64,000 bases of DNA from Pseudonocardia sp. EC080619-01. Lineage in GTDB: Bacteria; Actinomycetota; Actinomycetes; Mycobacteriales; Pseudonocardiaceae. The stretch is from the NCBI RefSeq assembly GCF_001420995.1, contig NZ_CP012184.1, positions 124,001 to 188,000 on the forward strand, written 5' to 3'. Below, piece after piece: positions 35,542-44,521 of this stretch. The translations under genes were made by a program, and so were the position numbers. Each line of letters opens with the position of its first letter. The stretch's first letter is position 1. A model generated the notes under the pieces. The model was not told the origin of the DNA. It saw only the letters and a program-made list of their open reading frames with translations, and made no database searches.

Positions 35542-37236
35542 TCATCCGCGACCGGCTCCCGCATCGGTCGCCGCCAGGTACGCGTGCACCATCGGGACGA
35601 CCGAGGCACCCTCCCCCGACGCCGAGGTGACCCGCTTCATCGAGCCCGCACGGACGTCACCGACGGCGAGGACCCCGGGGACGCTCGTGGCGAGGTCGGC
35701 CGGGGGCCGGCCGTCGACCCAGTACTCGGTGGGCAGGTCCCGGCCGGTGCGGACGAACCCCCGGCCGTCGCGGTCGATCTCCGGCGGGAGCCAGTCGCCG
35801 TGCGGGTCGGCACCGAGCAGGAGGTAGAGCCCCCGCACCTCGCGCCGGGTGGTCTCGCCGGTGTCGAGGTGGCGGAGCGCGACCCAGGACAGGGCACCCC
35901 GCTCGTCGGTCCCGCCGTCGACGACCTGGCTGCGCGTGACGATCCCGATCCGCGGGTGGGACTCGATCTCGCGCAGCAGGTAGTCGGACATGGTGTCGGC
36001 GAGTCCCCCGCGACGCACGACCACGGTGACCGAGGCGGCGAAGCGCGCCAGGTGGATGGCCGCCTGGCCGGCGGAGTTCCCGCCGCCGACGACGACGGCC
36101 TCGTGGCCGGTGGTGTCGCGGGCGGTGCTGATCGCGGCGCCGTACTGCACGCCCCGTCCCACCAGCCGTTCGAGGGAGTCGACCCCGAGCGTCCGGTAGG
36201 CGACACCGCAGGCGAGGACGACGGCGCGGGCGCGGACCTCACCGCCGGTGGTGTGCAGGGTGTGGAGCCCGTCGGCACCGCGGACGAGCCCCCGCACCTC
36301 CCAGCCGACGCGGAAACGCGCACCGAAGCGGCTCGCCTGGGTCCGTGCGCGCTGCGCGAGGCGCATGCCGGAGATGCCGCGCGGGAACCCGAGATAGTTG
36401 CGGATCATCGAGCTGGTGCCGGCCTGACTGCCGACGGCGTCGGTGTCGAGCACGACCGTGGTGAGGCCCTCGCTGGCCCCGTAGACGGCGGCGGCCAGCC
36501 CGCCGGGACCGGCCCCGACGACCGCCAGGTCGACGGTGTCGGTGATGTCGCCGGGCGCCCCGTAGAGCAGGGCCGCGACGTCCGCCGGGGCGCTCGGCAC
36601 GATCGGTGGCTGGTCGAAGACCTGGACCAGGGGGTAACCGACCGTGCCGCCGGTCGCGGTGCAGGCGGCGCGGACGGCCCGGCCGGCGTCGCTGTCGGGC
36701 GACACGACCTCGGTGGGCATCCCCATGCGTTCGGTGAGCTCGCGGACGGCAGCGGTCAGGGGATCGGCGCCGGGGTCCACGATCCGGATCAGCGCGACCT
36801 CGGGATCGGCGGTCGTGGCGCCCCAGTCGGACAGCAGCTCGGTGAGCGCGATGTGGAACTCCTCGTCCCGTGGGCCGCGTGGCATGAGCAGGTAGGCGTC
36901 GAACACACCGGCGCCCAGGGCCGCACGCAGGCCCCGCTCCGACGTGCGGAGCTCGGCCATGAACTGCTCGTAGGGCGGGGCGAGCACCCGCCGCGCCGCA
37001 GGCACCCGGGCTCGCCAGGCGGTGAAGGCCGCGAGCGCATCGGCGTCGGGCAGCTCGCCGTCCTGCACGATCATCGCCACCTGGGCACCCGCGGCGGTGA
37101 TCTCGTCGACGACGGCGAGGACCCCGACCGAGGACCCCGCGACGCGCACGTCGTAGTCGTGTTCGTAGCGGCGCAGCGGGACACGCAGTGCCTCGGCGTG
37201 CTCGGCAGAGGCGATCACGACGGCGGGGACGGGCAT
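35542..37236 (-). CDS. Fused receiver-like/thioredoxin-reductase-like flavoprotein
   Basis: A 564-residue protein. Residues 1-90 resemble a response-regulator receiver and residues 90-240 a linker/sensor part. Residues 260-560 are a pyridine nucleotide-disulfide oxidoreductase of the thioredoxin reductase fold with DLAVVGAGPGGLAAAVYGAS (FAD), AVVVGGGNSAGQAAIHLA (NADPH) and PGVLAVGDVRAGSMKRV. Where true thioredoxin reductase has CxxC, this protein has AGTSSMIRNYLGFP, so it lacks the redox disulfide. Databases carry similar actinobacterial fusions as fused response regulator/thioredoxin-disulfide reductase. The ATG follows GAAGGAG. Its initiation region is an exact mirror copy of that of the divergent gene. 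Confidence 0.88.
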   Translation of the reverse strand: MPVPAVVIASAEHAEALRVPLRRYEHDYDVRVAGSSVGVLAVVDEITAAGAQVAMIVQDGELPDADALAAFTAWRARVPAARRVLAPPYEQFMAELRTSERGLRAALGAGVFDAYLLMPRGPRDEEFHIALTELLSDWGATTADPEVALIRIVDPGADPLTAAVRELTERMGMPTEVVSPDSDAGRAVRAACTATGGTVGYPLVQVFDQPPIVPSAPADVAALLYGAPGDITDTVDLAVVGAGPGGLAAAVYGASEGLTTVVLDTDAVGSQAGTSSMIRNYLGFPRGISGMRLAQRARTQASRFGARFRVGWEVRGLVRGADGLHTLHTTGGEVRARAVVLACGVAYRTLGVDSLERLVGRGVQYGAAISTARDTTGHEAVVVGGGNSAGQAAIHLARFAASVTVVVRRGGLADTMSDYLLREIESHPRIGIVTRSQVVDGGTDERGALSWVALRHLDTGETTRREVRGLYLLLGADPHGDWLPPEIDRDGRGFVRTGRDLPTEYWVDGRPPADLATSVPGVLAVGDVRAGSMKRVTSASGEGASVVPMVHAYLAATDAGAGRG

Positions 37237-37363
37237 GTCGATCTCCTTCACGGACGCGACCGGTGTCCGGCGACGACCGTACCGTGGGACGGGACGGTCC
37301 CGTATCGTCGCGTCCGGATCCCGTCCACGACCAGCACCTCCGTGAAGGAGATCGACATGCCCG
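37230..37363. promoter_or_regulatory. Mirror-image bidirectional promoter with duplicated start regions
   Basis: A perfect 25-bp inverted repeat (37230-37254 and 37339-37363) covers the ribosome site (GAAGGAG), start codon and first codons (Met-Pro) of both divergent genes. In the middle lies a second perfect palindrome, ACGGGAC-G-GTCCCGT (37289-37303), flanked by CGACGA and TCGTCG. The central palindrome is a likely operator acting on both genes. Confidence 0.7.
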
Positions 37364-37731
37364 CGACACCGCCGCTCGCCCTCGACCGCTACATCGCCGC
37401 GACCGACCGGGCCGTCGCCGACGACGGTGCCCTCGACGACCTCCTCGACGTCTTCGCCCCCGACGCCGTGGTGCAGCTCGACGACGTCCCCGTCCGCGGC
37501 CGCGACGCCCTGCGCGAGCTGTACCGGGACTTCGTCACCGTCCACGTCGAGGCCACGCACTACTGGAACACCAGGGTCCTCGCCGACGGCCGGGAGGAGG
37601 CGACGTGGGCGTGCGCGGCGCGGGTCGCCGACGGCTCCGTCGTCACGGCGGCCGGGGTCGAGTGCGCGACCGTCGGACCGGACGGCCGCATCGTGTCGCT
37701 GCGGAACGAGTTCACCCGCCGGCCCGCCTGA
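37357..37731 (+). CDS. SnoaL/NTF2-like protein
   Basis: A 124-residue NTF2-fold protein (cystatin-like cone): RYIAATDRAVADDGALDDLL, FAPDAVVQLDDVPVRGRDAL, RELYRDFVTVHVEATHYWNT and the last strand IVSLRNEFTRRPA. Members act as small isomerases, hydrolases or ligand-binding proteins; no catalytic set is readable here. The ATG follows GAAGGAG in a region identical to the start of the divergent flavoprotein gene, so both genes are probably expressed together. Confidence 0.8.
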   Translation: MPATPPLALDRYIAATDRAVADDGALDDLLDVFAPDAVVQLDDVPVRGRDALRELYRDFVTVHVEATHYWNTRVLADGREEATWACAARVADGSVVTAAGVECATVGPDGRIVSLRNEFTRRPA

Positions 37732-37930
37732 CCGGGCCACGGGAGCGGACGGTCCCGCCCCGGCCGGGCACGCCGGGCGCCGACGGCCGGGCGTCCCGTC
37801 GTGGCGTGCCGACGTCGTCGCGCAGGGCCGCGGCCACGCCGTGGCCATGCCCTCCGTGCCCGTCGCTCCTGCCGCCGCCCGGAACCGGCGGGTCGGGCTC
37901 CCTCCGCAACCGGCGCGACCGGACACCTTC

Positions 37931-37961
37931 ACATTGCATCCATTACTGGCTACATTGCATC
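37931..37961 (+). promoter_or_regulatory. Tandem ACATTGCATC repeats before the cupin operon
   Basis: ACATTGCATC occurs at 37931-37940 and again at 37952-37961, 21 bases apart (two helical turns), ending 21 bases before the GTG start. The region is AT-rich compared with its surroundings. It is probably an operator, perhaps for the FCD-type GntR protein encoded at the end of the operon. Confidence 0.5.
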
Positions 37962-37982
37962 GCACCTGAGTGAAGGAGAGCC

Positions 37983-38405
37983 GTGAGTTCCTACCCACCC
38001 ACCCCCGGCGACACCCTGATCTTCGAGAACGACCGGGTGCGCGTGTGGTCGATGACCCTCGAGGCCGACGGAGGGATGTTCGACTTCCACCAGCACCACC
38101 ACGACCACCTGGTGATCTGGCCGGACGCCGGCGAGGCGGAGGCTCAGGAGCTCGGCGACGACACCTGGCCGGTGCGCCAGTCGGCCGAGCCGGGCTTCTG
38201 CATGTTCAAGACCGTCGGGTCGGGCGGACCGATGACCCCGCACCGGATCCGGAACGCCGGCTCCACGGCGGTCACCCACTACGTCGTCGAGCTGATCGGC
38301 GAGGAGTCCCCGAGCCCGGTGACCCTCGACGCGCAGACCAACGACCGCGGCCGCATCAGCCACCCGGGCCTGTCGACCGCCGGGCCCGACGATCCCCCGT
38401 CCTGA
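37983..38405 (+). CDS. Cupin-fold protein
   Basis: A 140-residue single-domain cupin. It has RVRVWSMTLEADGGMFDFHQ followed by HHHDHLVIW, matching a His-rich metal-binding motif 1, and GGPMTPHRIRNAGSTAVTHY as motif 2. Small cupins of this type are dioxygenases, isomerases or binding proteins. It is the first gene of a catabolic operon; the GTG follows GAAGGAGAG. The following FAD monooxygenase suggests oxidative breakdown of a shared substrate. No closer family was recognised. Confidence 0.75.
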   Translation: MSSYPPTPGDTLIFENDRVRVWSMTLEADGGMFDFHQHHHDHLVIWPDAGEAEAQELGDDTWPVRQSAEPGFCMFKTVGSGGPMTPHRIRNAGSTAVTHYVVELIGEESPSPVTLDAQTNDRGRISHPGLSTAGPDDPPS

Positions 38406-38418
38406 TCGGAGCGCTCGG

Positions 38419-39564
38419 ATGAAGGTACTGATCTGCGGCGCCGCCATGGCGGGACTCTCGGCCGCCTACTGGTTCGCCCGCCTCGGCCACGACGTGGCCG
38501 TCGTCGAACGGGCGCCGGGGATCCGGCGGGGCGGCGCACCGATCGACGTCCGCGGCCCCGCACTCGACACCGCCCGGCGGATGGGGATCCTCGACCGGAT
38601 CCGCGCCGAGCAGATCCGGCCCCCCGCCCCGTACGACGTCGTGGGTGCCGACGGCGCCGTCCGGGGCCGGTTCGCCATCGCCTGGTTCGGCAACGAGAGC
38701 CCGGACGACGTCGAGATCGGCCGCGACCGGCTCGGCGCCGCCCTCCGGGACGCCGTCGACTCCCTCGGCTCGCGCGCCCGCCTGGTCTTCGGCACCGAGA
38801 TCACCGGGATCGTCCAGGACGAGGACGGCGTCACCGTCACGACACCGGCGTCGGCCGAGCGGTACGACCTCGTCGTCGGCGCGGACGGACTCCACTCCGC
38901 GGTGCGCCGGATGGTCTTCGGCGAGGAGGAGAGGTTCGTCCGTCACCTGGGCCTCTACGTCGCCCTGGTGTCCCTGGACCCCCGGCGACGGTGGGCCCCG
39001 GGCATGTACAGCGCCCCGGGACGGACGGCGTTCGTCCGCGACGACACCGACCGTCCGCTCGGGATGACGATGTTCCGGAGTCCACGGCTGAGCTACGACG
39101 TCCACGACCTCGCCGCGCAGCGGGACATCGTCTGCGACGTCCTCGCCGGCGACGACGCCTGGCAGATGCCCCGACTGCGGGAGTCGCTGCGGGACCCGGA
39201 CTCCCCCGGCTTCTACTTCGACTCGATCAGCCAGACCCGGATGGCCTCCTGGCACCGTGGACGGGTCGCACTCGTCGGCGACGCCGCACACTGTGCCGCG
39301 CTGCTCTCCGGCATGGGCACCAGCCTGGCCATGACCGGGGCACGGTTCCTGGCCGAGGCCGTGACCCGGTCCCCTGACGACCTCGCCGCCGCCCTCGCCG
39401 AGTACGAGACGCACCAGCGCCCGCTGGTCGAGCGTGCCCAGGACGGCGTCGACGGCAACAGCAACATCATGGTCCCCGCGACCGAGACCGACCTCGGACG
39501 ACGGGACGCCCTGCTGCGGCGGGCCGAGGCGGCCGCCGGGGCTGCACCGGGCGGTGCGCGGTGA
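38419..39564 (+). CDS. FAD-dependent monooxygenase (PHBH/UbiH type)
   Basis: A 381-residue class A flavin monooxygenase. It has the N-terminal dinucleotide motif KVLICGAAMAGLSAAYWFAR, VVERAPGIRRGGAPIDVRG, the DG motif DLVVGADGLHSAVRR and the GD motif GRVALVGDAAHCAALLSGMG, in the right order. Such enzymes hydroxylate aromatic or related compounds with NAD(P)H and oxygen. The ATG follows GGAG, 13 bases after the cupin stop. Its own stop overlaps the permease start (GTGA). Confidence 0.92.
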   Translation: MKVLICGAAMAGLSAAYWFARLGHDVAVVERAPGIRRGGAPIDVRGPALDTARRMGILDRIRAEQIRPPAPYDVVGADGAVRGRFAIAWFGNESPDDVEIGRDRLGAALRDAVDSLGSRARLVFGTEITGIVQDEDGVTVTTPASAERYDLVVGADGLHSAVRRMVFGEEERFVRHLGLYVALVSLDPRRRWAPGMYSAPGRTAFVRDDTDRPLGMTMFRSPRLSYDVHDLAAQRDIVCDVLAGDDAWQMPRLRESLRDPDSPGFYFDSISQTRMASWHRGRVALVGDAAHCAALLSGMGTSLAMTGARFLAEAVTRSPDDLAAALAEYETHQRPLVERAQDGVDGNSNIMVPATETDLGRRDALLRRAEAAAGAAPGGAR

Positions 39565-40955
39565 CGGCCACGAGCGGGACCACCGCGGGACAGCTGCGCA
39601 AGGGAGCCGTCGGGGCGCCCGGCATGGTGTTCATGGTGGTCGCCGCGACGGCGCCGCTGACGGCGATGTCGTCGAACATCTCGCTCAGCCTCGGCATGGG
39701 GGTGGGCCCGGCCGTCGTGCTCGTGATGATCCTGACCGGGGTACTGCTGGCGGTGTTCTCGGCGGGCTACCTGGTGCTCGCCCGCCACGTGACCTGCGCC
39801 GGCGCGTACCAGGCCTTCGTGGCCTTCGGGCTCGGCCGGGGCGCCGGTGGGAGCGTCGCGTTCGTCGCGACGCTCGCCTACACCCTCGCGGCGGGCGGCA
39901 TGGTGGCGGCCGCCGGCTACTTCACCGGGCTCGCCGTGTCGTCGGTGACCGGGGTGGACCTGCCCTGGTGGCTGTTCTCGGTGGGGGCGCTGGCGGTCAC
40001 CGTCGCGCTCGGGCTGCGGGGCGTGGAGATCGCGCAGCGGGTCACGACGACCGTCTCGGTGCTGCAGTTCGGCATCATCGGGCTGCTGGCGCTGGCGGTC
40101 CTCGTCGAGCGTCCGGGTGCGTGGGCGAACAGCGCGATGCTGTCCCCGGCGGCGGGGTTCGGCCCCGGGCTCGCCCTGACCCTCGTCTTCTGCCTCCTCT
40201 CGTTCGGCGGTTTCGAGGCCACCGCCGCCTACGGCGAGGAGACCCACGCGCCCAGCCGCAGCATCACGCTCGCCACCTACGCGGCGCTCGGCCTCCTGCT
40301 GGGCGTCTTCGTCCTCGGCACCTGGACGCTCGTCGCCGCGTTCGACGACGTCGCCGCCGCGGCCGCAGCGGATCCCGGCTCGCTGGTCGTGCAGGCCGCC
40401 GACCGCTACCTGGGTCCCTGGTCCGGACCACTGCTGGGCGTGCTGATCGCGATCAGCTTCCTCGCCGCGGCGGTGGCCTTCCACAACCTCGCGATCCGCT
40501 ACCTGTTCGCGCTCGGTCGCGACGGCCTGCTGCCCCGGGCGCTGGCCCGCACACACGGCCGCTACCAGACCCCCTACGTCGGGTGCGTCGTCGTCGGCGT
40601 CGTCGCCGTCGTCCTGCTCGTGCCGTTCGCGCTGGCCGGGGCCGACCCGCTGGTGAACCTGTTCCCCGCGGTCTCGGGGATCACCTCGATCTCGCTGGTC
40701 GCGATGATGGCGGGCTGCTGCGTGAGCCTGCTCGCGGCCCGGGCCCGCGGCATCGTCACCGGTTCGCCGTGGTCCACGGTCGTGGCACCGGTCCTGGCCG
40801 GTCTCGGCCTGCTCGCGGCGCTGTTCCTGATCGTCGTGAACTACGAGGAGGTCACCGGGAGCGCCTCCCCGGTGATCGCCTCCATGCCCGTGGTCGTGGT
40901 GCTGGCCGCGGTCGCGGGTGCGGCCGCCGCCCGGGTGAGCGGACGTCGCGGATGA
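39561..40955 (+). CDS. APC-family amino acid/amine permease
   Basis: A 464-residue permease with about 12 helices. It has the APC opening GAPGMVFMVVAATAPLTAMS, CAGAYQAFVAFGLGRGAGGS and LVFCLLSFGGFEATAAYGEE (TM6 region). It imports amino acids or amines with protons. Its position between a flavin monooxygenase and a gamma-glutamyltransferase suggests uptake of a gamma-glutamyl compound or a released amine. The GTG overlaps the previous stop (GTGA), and its own stop overlaps the next start (ATGA). Confidence 0.9.
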   Translation: MTATSGTTAGQLRKGAVGAPGMVFMVVAATAPLTAMSSNISLSLGMGVGPAVVLVMILTGVLLAVFSAGYLVLARHVTCAGAYQAFVAFGLGRGAGGSVAFVATLAYTLAAGGMVAAAGYFTGLAVSSVTGVDLPWWLFSVGALAVTVALGLRGVEIAQRVTTTVSVLQFGIIGLLALAVLVERPGAWANSAMLSPAAGFGPGLALTLVFCLLSFGGFEATAAYGEETHAPSRSITLATYAALGLLLGVFVLGTWTLVAAFDDVAAAAAADPGSLVVQAADRYLGPWSGPLLGVLIAISFLAAAVAFHNLAIRYLFALGRDGLLPRALARTHGRYQTPYVGCVVVGVVAVVLLVPFALAGADPLVNLFPAVSGITSISLVAMMAGCCVSLLAARARGIVTGSPWSTVVAPVLAGLGLLAALFLIVVNYEEVTGSASPVIASMPVVVVLAAVAGAAAARVSGRRG

Positions 40956-42748
40956 CCGCGATGCAGGCACGTCCGGACCTCGTCGGCTCGTTCGGGATGG
41001 CGGCGTCGACCCACTGGCTGGCCTCGGCGACGGCGCAGTCGGTGCTCGAGCGGGGCGGCAACTCGGTCGACGCGGCCACCGCCGCGGGGTTCGTGCTGCA
41101 CGTCGTCGAACCCCATCTCAACGGGCCCGGTGGCGATCTCGTCGGCCTGGTGAAGCCGGCCGGGGGCGAGCCGAGCGTCGTCTGCGGCCAGGGCCCCGCC
41201 CCGGCGGCGGCGAGCATCGGGCACCTGCGTGCCGAGGGGCTCGACGCGGTGCCGGGAGCCGGGGCGCTGGCCGCCGCCGTCCCGGGTGCCGTGGACGCGT
41301 GGCTGCTGATGCTGGCCCGGTTCGGTACCTGGCCGCTGGGCGACGTCCTCGACTACGCGATCGGCTACGCGGAGCGCGGCGTCCCCCTGCTCCCGACGAC
41401 GGCGGCGGTGATCGGCGCCGTGAGCGACCTGTTCCGGGACCGGTGGCCGTCGTCGGCCCGGCTCTGGCTCCCCGACGGCCGCGTGCCCGTCGCGGGTGAG
41501 GTGCTGGCCAACCCCACCTACGCGGCGACCCTGCGCCGGATCCGGGACGAGGCGGTCCACGGTGCGGGCTCCGGCGCGGACCGGGCCCGGGTGATCGAGC
41601 ACGCCCGCCGGGTCTGGGGCGGGGGCTTCGTCGCGAACGCCGTGGAGAAGTTCGTCGCCACGACCGCGCACCGGCACTCGTCGGGGTCGTCGCACCACGG
41701 CGTGCTCACCGGTGCCGACATGGCGGGCTTCCGCGCGCACCTCGAGGAGCCGGTGGGCGTGACGTTCCGGGGACACCGGGTGTACAAGGCCGGGCCCTGG
41801 AGCCAGGGCCCGGCGCTCCTGCAGGCCCTGTCCGTCCTGGACGGCGTCGGCGACGCGCGGCTCGACCCGGACACCGCCGAGGGCGTCCACCTGGTCGCCG
41901 AGACGCTCAAGCTGGCGCTGGCAGACCGGGACGCCTGGTACGGCCACGCGACGCCGCGCCACGAGCTGGCGACGCTGCTCTCGCCGGAGTACGCCGCGGC
42001 ACGGCGCGCGCAGGTCGCGGAGGTGGCCTCGCACGAGTTCCGCCCGGGGCACCTGCCCGGCGCCCGCCGGCCGTGGCTCCCACCGCTGCGGCGAGCGGGC
42101 TCCGAGGCGTCCGGTGCGTCGGTGACCACGGGCGAACCGACGGTCCGCGACGACGGCGAGACCCGCGGGGACACCTGCCACGTCGACGTCGTCGACCGGT
42201 GGGGCGCGGTCGTCTCGGTCACCCCGTCGGGCGGCTGGCTGCAGTCGAGTCCGGCGATCCCGGAACTGGGGTTCTGTCTCGGCACCCGGCTCCAGATGAC
42301 CTGGCTCGACGCGGCCAGCCCGGCGGCACTGGGTCCGGGCCGGAGACCCCGGACGACGTTGTCGCCGACCCTGGTCCGGCACGGCTACCGGTGGACCGCC
42401 CTCGGGACCCCCGGCGGCGACCAGCAGGAGCAGTGGCAGCTCGGCTTCCTGCTCCGCACGGTCGTCGGTGGGTCGAGCCCGCAGCACGCCGTCGAGGCAC
42501 CCGCGGTCCACACCACCGGCTACGTCTCCAGCTTCTGGCCGCGGGCCTGGGAACCCGGCGGCCTGAGCGTCGAGGACCGTCTCGGCGACACCGTCGTCGA
42601 CGAGCTGGTGGCGCGCGGCCACGTGGTGACCCGGGCCGGCGACTGGGCGCTCGGCCGGCTCTCCGCGGCCTGGCACGACCGCCGCTCGGGCCTGGTCGGT
42701 GCGGCCGCGAACCCGCGAGGGGCGCAGGGCTACGCCGTCGGCCGATGA
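40952..42748 (+). CDS. Gamma-glutamyltransferase-family Ntn hydrolase
   Basis: A 598-residue GGT-family protein. The proenzyme is cleaved before a Thr that becomes the nucleophile; here this is Thr408 in RGDTCHVDVVDRWGAVVS. Other family features are GGNSVDAATAAGFVLHVVEP, GPGGDLVGLV and TTLSPTLVRHGYRW with the later GGDQQEQWQ (usually GG-x-x-x-x). No signal peptide is visible, so it may be cytoplasmic, unlike E. coli Ggt. It probably cleaves an imported gamma-glutamyl or related amide. Translationally coupled to the permease (ATGA). Confidence 0.9.
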   Translation: MTAMQARPDLVGSFGMAASTHWLASATAQSVLERGGNSVDAATAAGFVLHVVEPHLNGPGGDLVGLVKPAGGEPSVVCGQGPAPAAASIGHLRAEGLDAVPGAGALAAAVPGAVDAWLLMLARFGTWPLGDVLDYAIGYAERGVPLLPTTAAVIGAVSDLFRDRWPSSARLWLPDGRVPVAGEVLANPTYAATLRRIRDEAVHGAGSGADRARVIEHARRVWGGGFVANAVEKFVATTAHRHSSGSSHHGVLTGADMAGFRAHLEEPVGVTFRGHRVYKAGPWSQGPALLQALSVLDGVGDARLDPDTAEGVHLVAETLKLALADRDAWYGHATPRHELATLLSPEYAAARRAQVAEVASHEFRPGHLPGARRPWLPPLRRAGSEASGASVTTGEPTVRDDGETRGDTCHVDVVDRWGAVVSVTPSGGWLQSSPAIPELGFCLGTRLQMTWLDAASPAALGPGRRPRTTLSPTLVRHGYRWTALGTPGGDQQEQWQLGFLLRTVVGGSSPQHAVEAPAVHTTGYVSSFWPRAWEPGGLSVEDRLGDTVVDELVARGHVVTRAGDWALGRLSAAWHDRRSGLVGAAANPRGAQGYAVGR

Positions 42749-42791
42749 ACCACCGCCCCGCCACCCCACGACCCGAGAAGGACGTGATCCC

Positions 42792-43712
42792 GTGCTCCAC
42801 GACGACCGGCCCCGCCCGGGGGTCGTCCGCCCGTTCGACCTGGTCGCGCCCGGGTTCGCCGAGCCGGTGGAGGTCCGTGCCCTCCCCGGCTGCCGGTCCT
42901 ATCCGGACGTCACGGTCGCGACGATCCCGGGGTGGCGGCCGCTGACCGTCGACGTGCACGTGCCCGACGACGGGGACGGCCCCTTCCCCGTCGTGGTCTA
43001 CGCGCACGGCGGCGCCTTCATCGCCGGCGTGCCCCGCATGGGGCCGTGGGGGACGCTGCCGTCGCACGGGATCGCGGTCGTGTCGCTGGCCTACCGGCTG
43101 TCCGGCGAGGCCCGGTACCCCGAACCCGTCGAGGACGTGATCACGGCGCTGCGCTGGGTCCGCGCGCACGGCCGGCGGTACGGGCTCGACCCGGCACGCG
43201 TCGCCGGCTGGGGCAGCTCCGCGGGCGCCTACCTGGTGGGCCGGGCCGCGTTCACCGACGGTGCGTCGATCGGTCACGCCGTTCCGGAGCTCGCCGGTGC
43301 CGCGGCGACGATGGATGCGGTGGTCCTGCACTACCCTGCGGTGGACTTCCCGGCGCTGCTGGGACAGCCCGCCGATCCCGACCGGCTCGCCATGTGGTGG
43401 ACGACGGCCTGCAACTTCTTCGGGGTGACCCGTGAGGGCGACCTGTCACCGCTGGAGCACGGGTCGCTGCCGGCGGCCGCCGCACGGGCCACCCGGGTCC
43501 CACCGCTGCTGCTCGCCCACGGCACCGCCGACGAGGTCGTGCCGCACAGCCAGAGCGAGCTGCTGCACGACGCCGTACGCCTGGCCGGCGGGCGGAGCGA
43601 GCTGACCCTGGTGGAGGGCGCCGGGCACGGGGCGGACGTCTTCGGCTCACCGGCGGTCGTCGAGCCGGCGATCTCGTTCCTCCGTCAGGTCTGGGAGGAC
43701 GCGGCGCGCTGA
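42792..43712 (+). CDS. Alpha/beta hydrolase, hormone-sensitive-lipase/esterase type
   Basis: A 306-residue esterase-like enzyme with the oxyanion motif VVVYAHGGAFIAGVP, the nucleophile elbow GWGSSAGAY, the acid in HGTADEVVPHSQ and the His in EGAGHGADVF, so the triad is complete. It is probably a carboxylesterase or amidase. The GTG at 42792 has AAGGA about 13 bases upstream, so the start is somewhat uncertain. It lies 43 bases after the GGT gene in the same operon. Confidence 0.87.
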   Translation: MLHDDRPRPGVVRPFDLVAPGFAEPVEVRALPGCRSYPDVTVATIPGWRPLTVDVHVPDDGDGPFPVVVYAHGGAFIAGVPRMGPWGTLPSHGIAVVSLAYRLSGEARYPEPVEDVITALRWVRAHGRRYGLDPARVAGWGSSAGAYLVGRAAFTDGASIGHAVPELAGAAATMDAVVLHYPAVDFPALLGQPADPDRLAMWWTTACNFFGVTREGDLSPLEHGSLPAAAARATRVPPLLLAHGTADEVVPHSQSELLHDAVRLAGGRSELTLVEGAGHGADVFGSPAVVEPAISFLRQVWEDAAR

Positions 43713-43765
43713 ATGGGATGCAGTAGGTTCTTTCTTGCACCTTCTGCTCGATCCCAGGGGAAGCC

Positions 43766-44464
43766 GTGGAGTCCGACCTGCTCACCGACGACGGGCTCTC
43801 GCTCAGCGACCGGGTCGCGGAGGCGCTGCAGAGCCGGATCATCGCCGGCACGATCCCGGTCGGCACGTGGATCCGGCACAGCGCGGTGGCCGAGGAGTTC
43901 GAGATCAGCCGGACACCGGTCCGGGAGGCCCTGCGCATCCTGGCGGAGCGCGACGTCGTCACGATCGTGCCGAACCGCGGGGCCCGGGTGAACGGCCAGT
44001 CCCCGGGCGACATCCGCCTGATCGGCGAGGTCCGCTCCGAGCTCGAGGGGATGGCCGCGCAGTGGGCGGCGGACCGCATCGACGACCGGCTCTCGGCCCG
44101 GTTGCGGACGGCGTGGGACAGGTTCCGCGAGATCGTCGACGGGACGGTCGACGGGGACGTCGCGCAGGAGTGGGCGGCGGCGAACGGGGAGTTCCACTCG
44201 GTGATCCTCGAGGCGGCCGGCAACAAGTACCTGTCGCTGACCGTCGCGGAGCTCAGGCGCCGGCTGCCGCACAACATCTCGTTCGGAGCCTATGCGGGGA
44301 ACTCCCGCCTGCTGGCCCGCAACCTCGCCGAGCACGACGCGATCGCCGAGGCGGTCCTCGACGGCGACGGGGCCCGGGCCCGGGAGCTCATGACCGCGCA
44401 CATCCGGGTGTCCGTCGACGCGGTCGCCGCCTGGCTGGACCGCTCGGGCGGCCACGCCGGGTGA
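43766..44464 (+). CDS. GntR-family regulator, FCD (FadR-like) type
   Basis: A 232-residue regulator with a winged helix at residues 12-75 (LSDRVAEALQSRIIAGTIPV, FEISRTPVREALRILAERD, NRGARVNG) and an all-helical FCD domain at 85-220. FCD domains bind organic acids, often through metal-holding His residues; here candidates are in NGEFHSVIL and EHDAIAEA. Last in the cupin-monooxygenase-permease-GGT-esterase operon, 53 bases after the esterase, so it is the likely specific regulator of that pathway. Confidence 0.92.
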   Translation: MESDLLTDDGLSLSDRVAEALQSRIIAGTIPVGTWIRHSAVAEEFEISRTPVREALRILAERDVVTIVPNRGARVNGQSPGDIRLIGEVRSELEGMAAQWAADRIDDRLSARLRTAWDRFREIVDGTVDGDVAQEWAAANGEFHSVILEAAGNKYLSLTVAELRRRLPHNISFGAYAGNSRLLARNLAEHDAIAEAVLDGDGARARELMTAHIRVSVDAVAAWLDRSGGHAG

Positions 44465-44497
44465 GCGCCGCCCCGCCCGGCGGGATGGTCGTGGCGT

Positions 44498-44517
44498 CGG
44501 CGGCAGCGGCTCCGCCG
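44498..44517. terminator. Hairpin between convergent genes
   Basis: CGGCGG (44498-44503) and CCGCCG (44512-44517) with an 8-base loop lie in the 57-base gap between the GntR stop and the acyl-CoA dehydrogenase stop. This is a likely two-way terminator. Confidence 0.4.
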
Positions 44518-44521
44518 CGTC

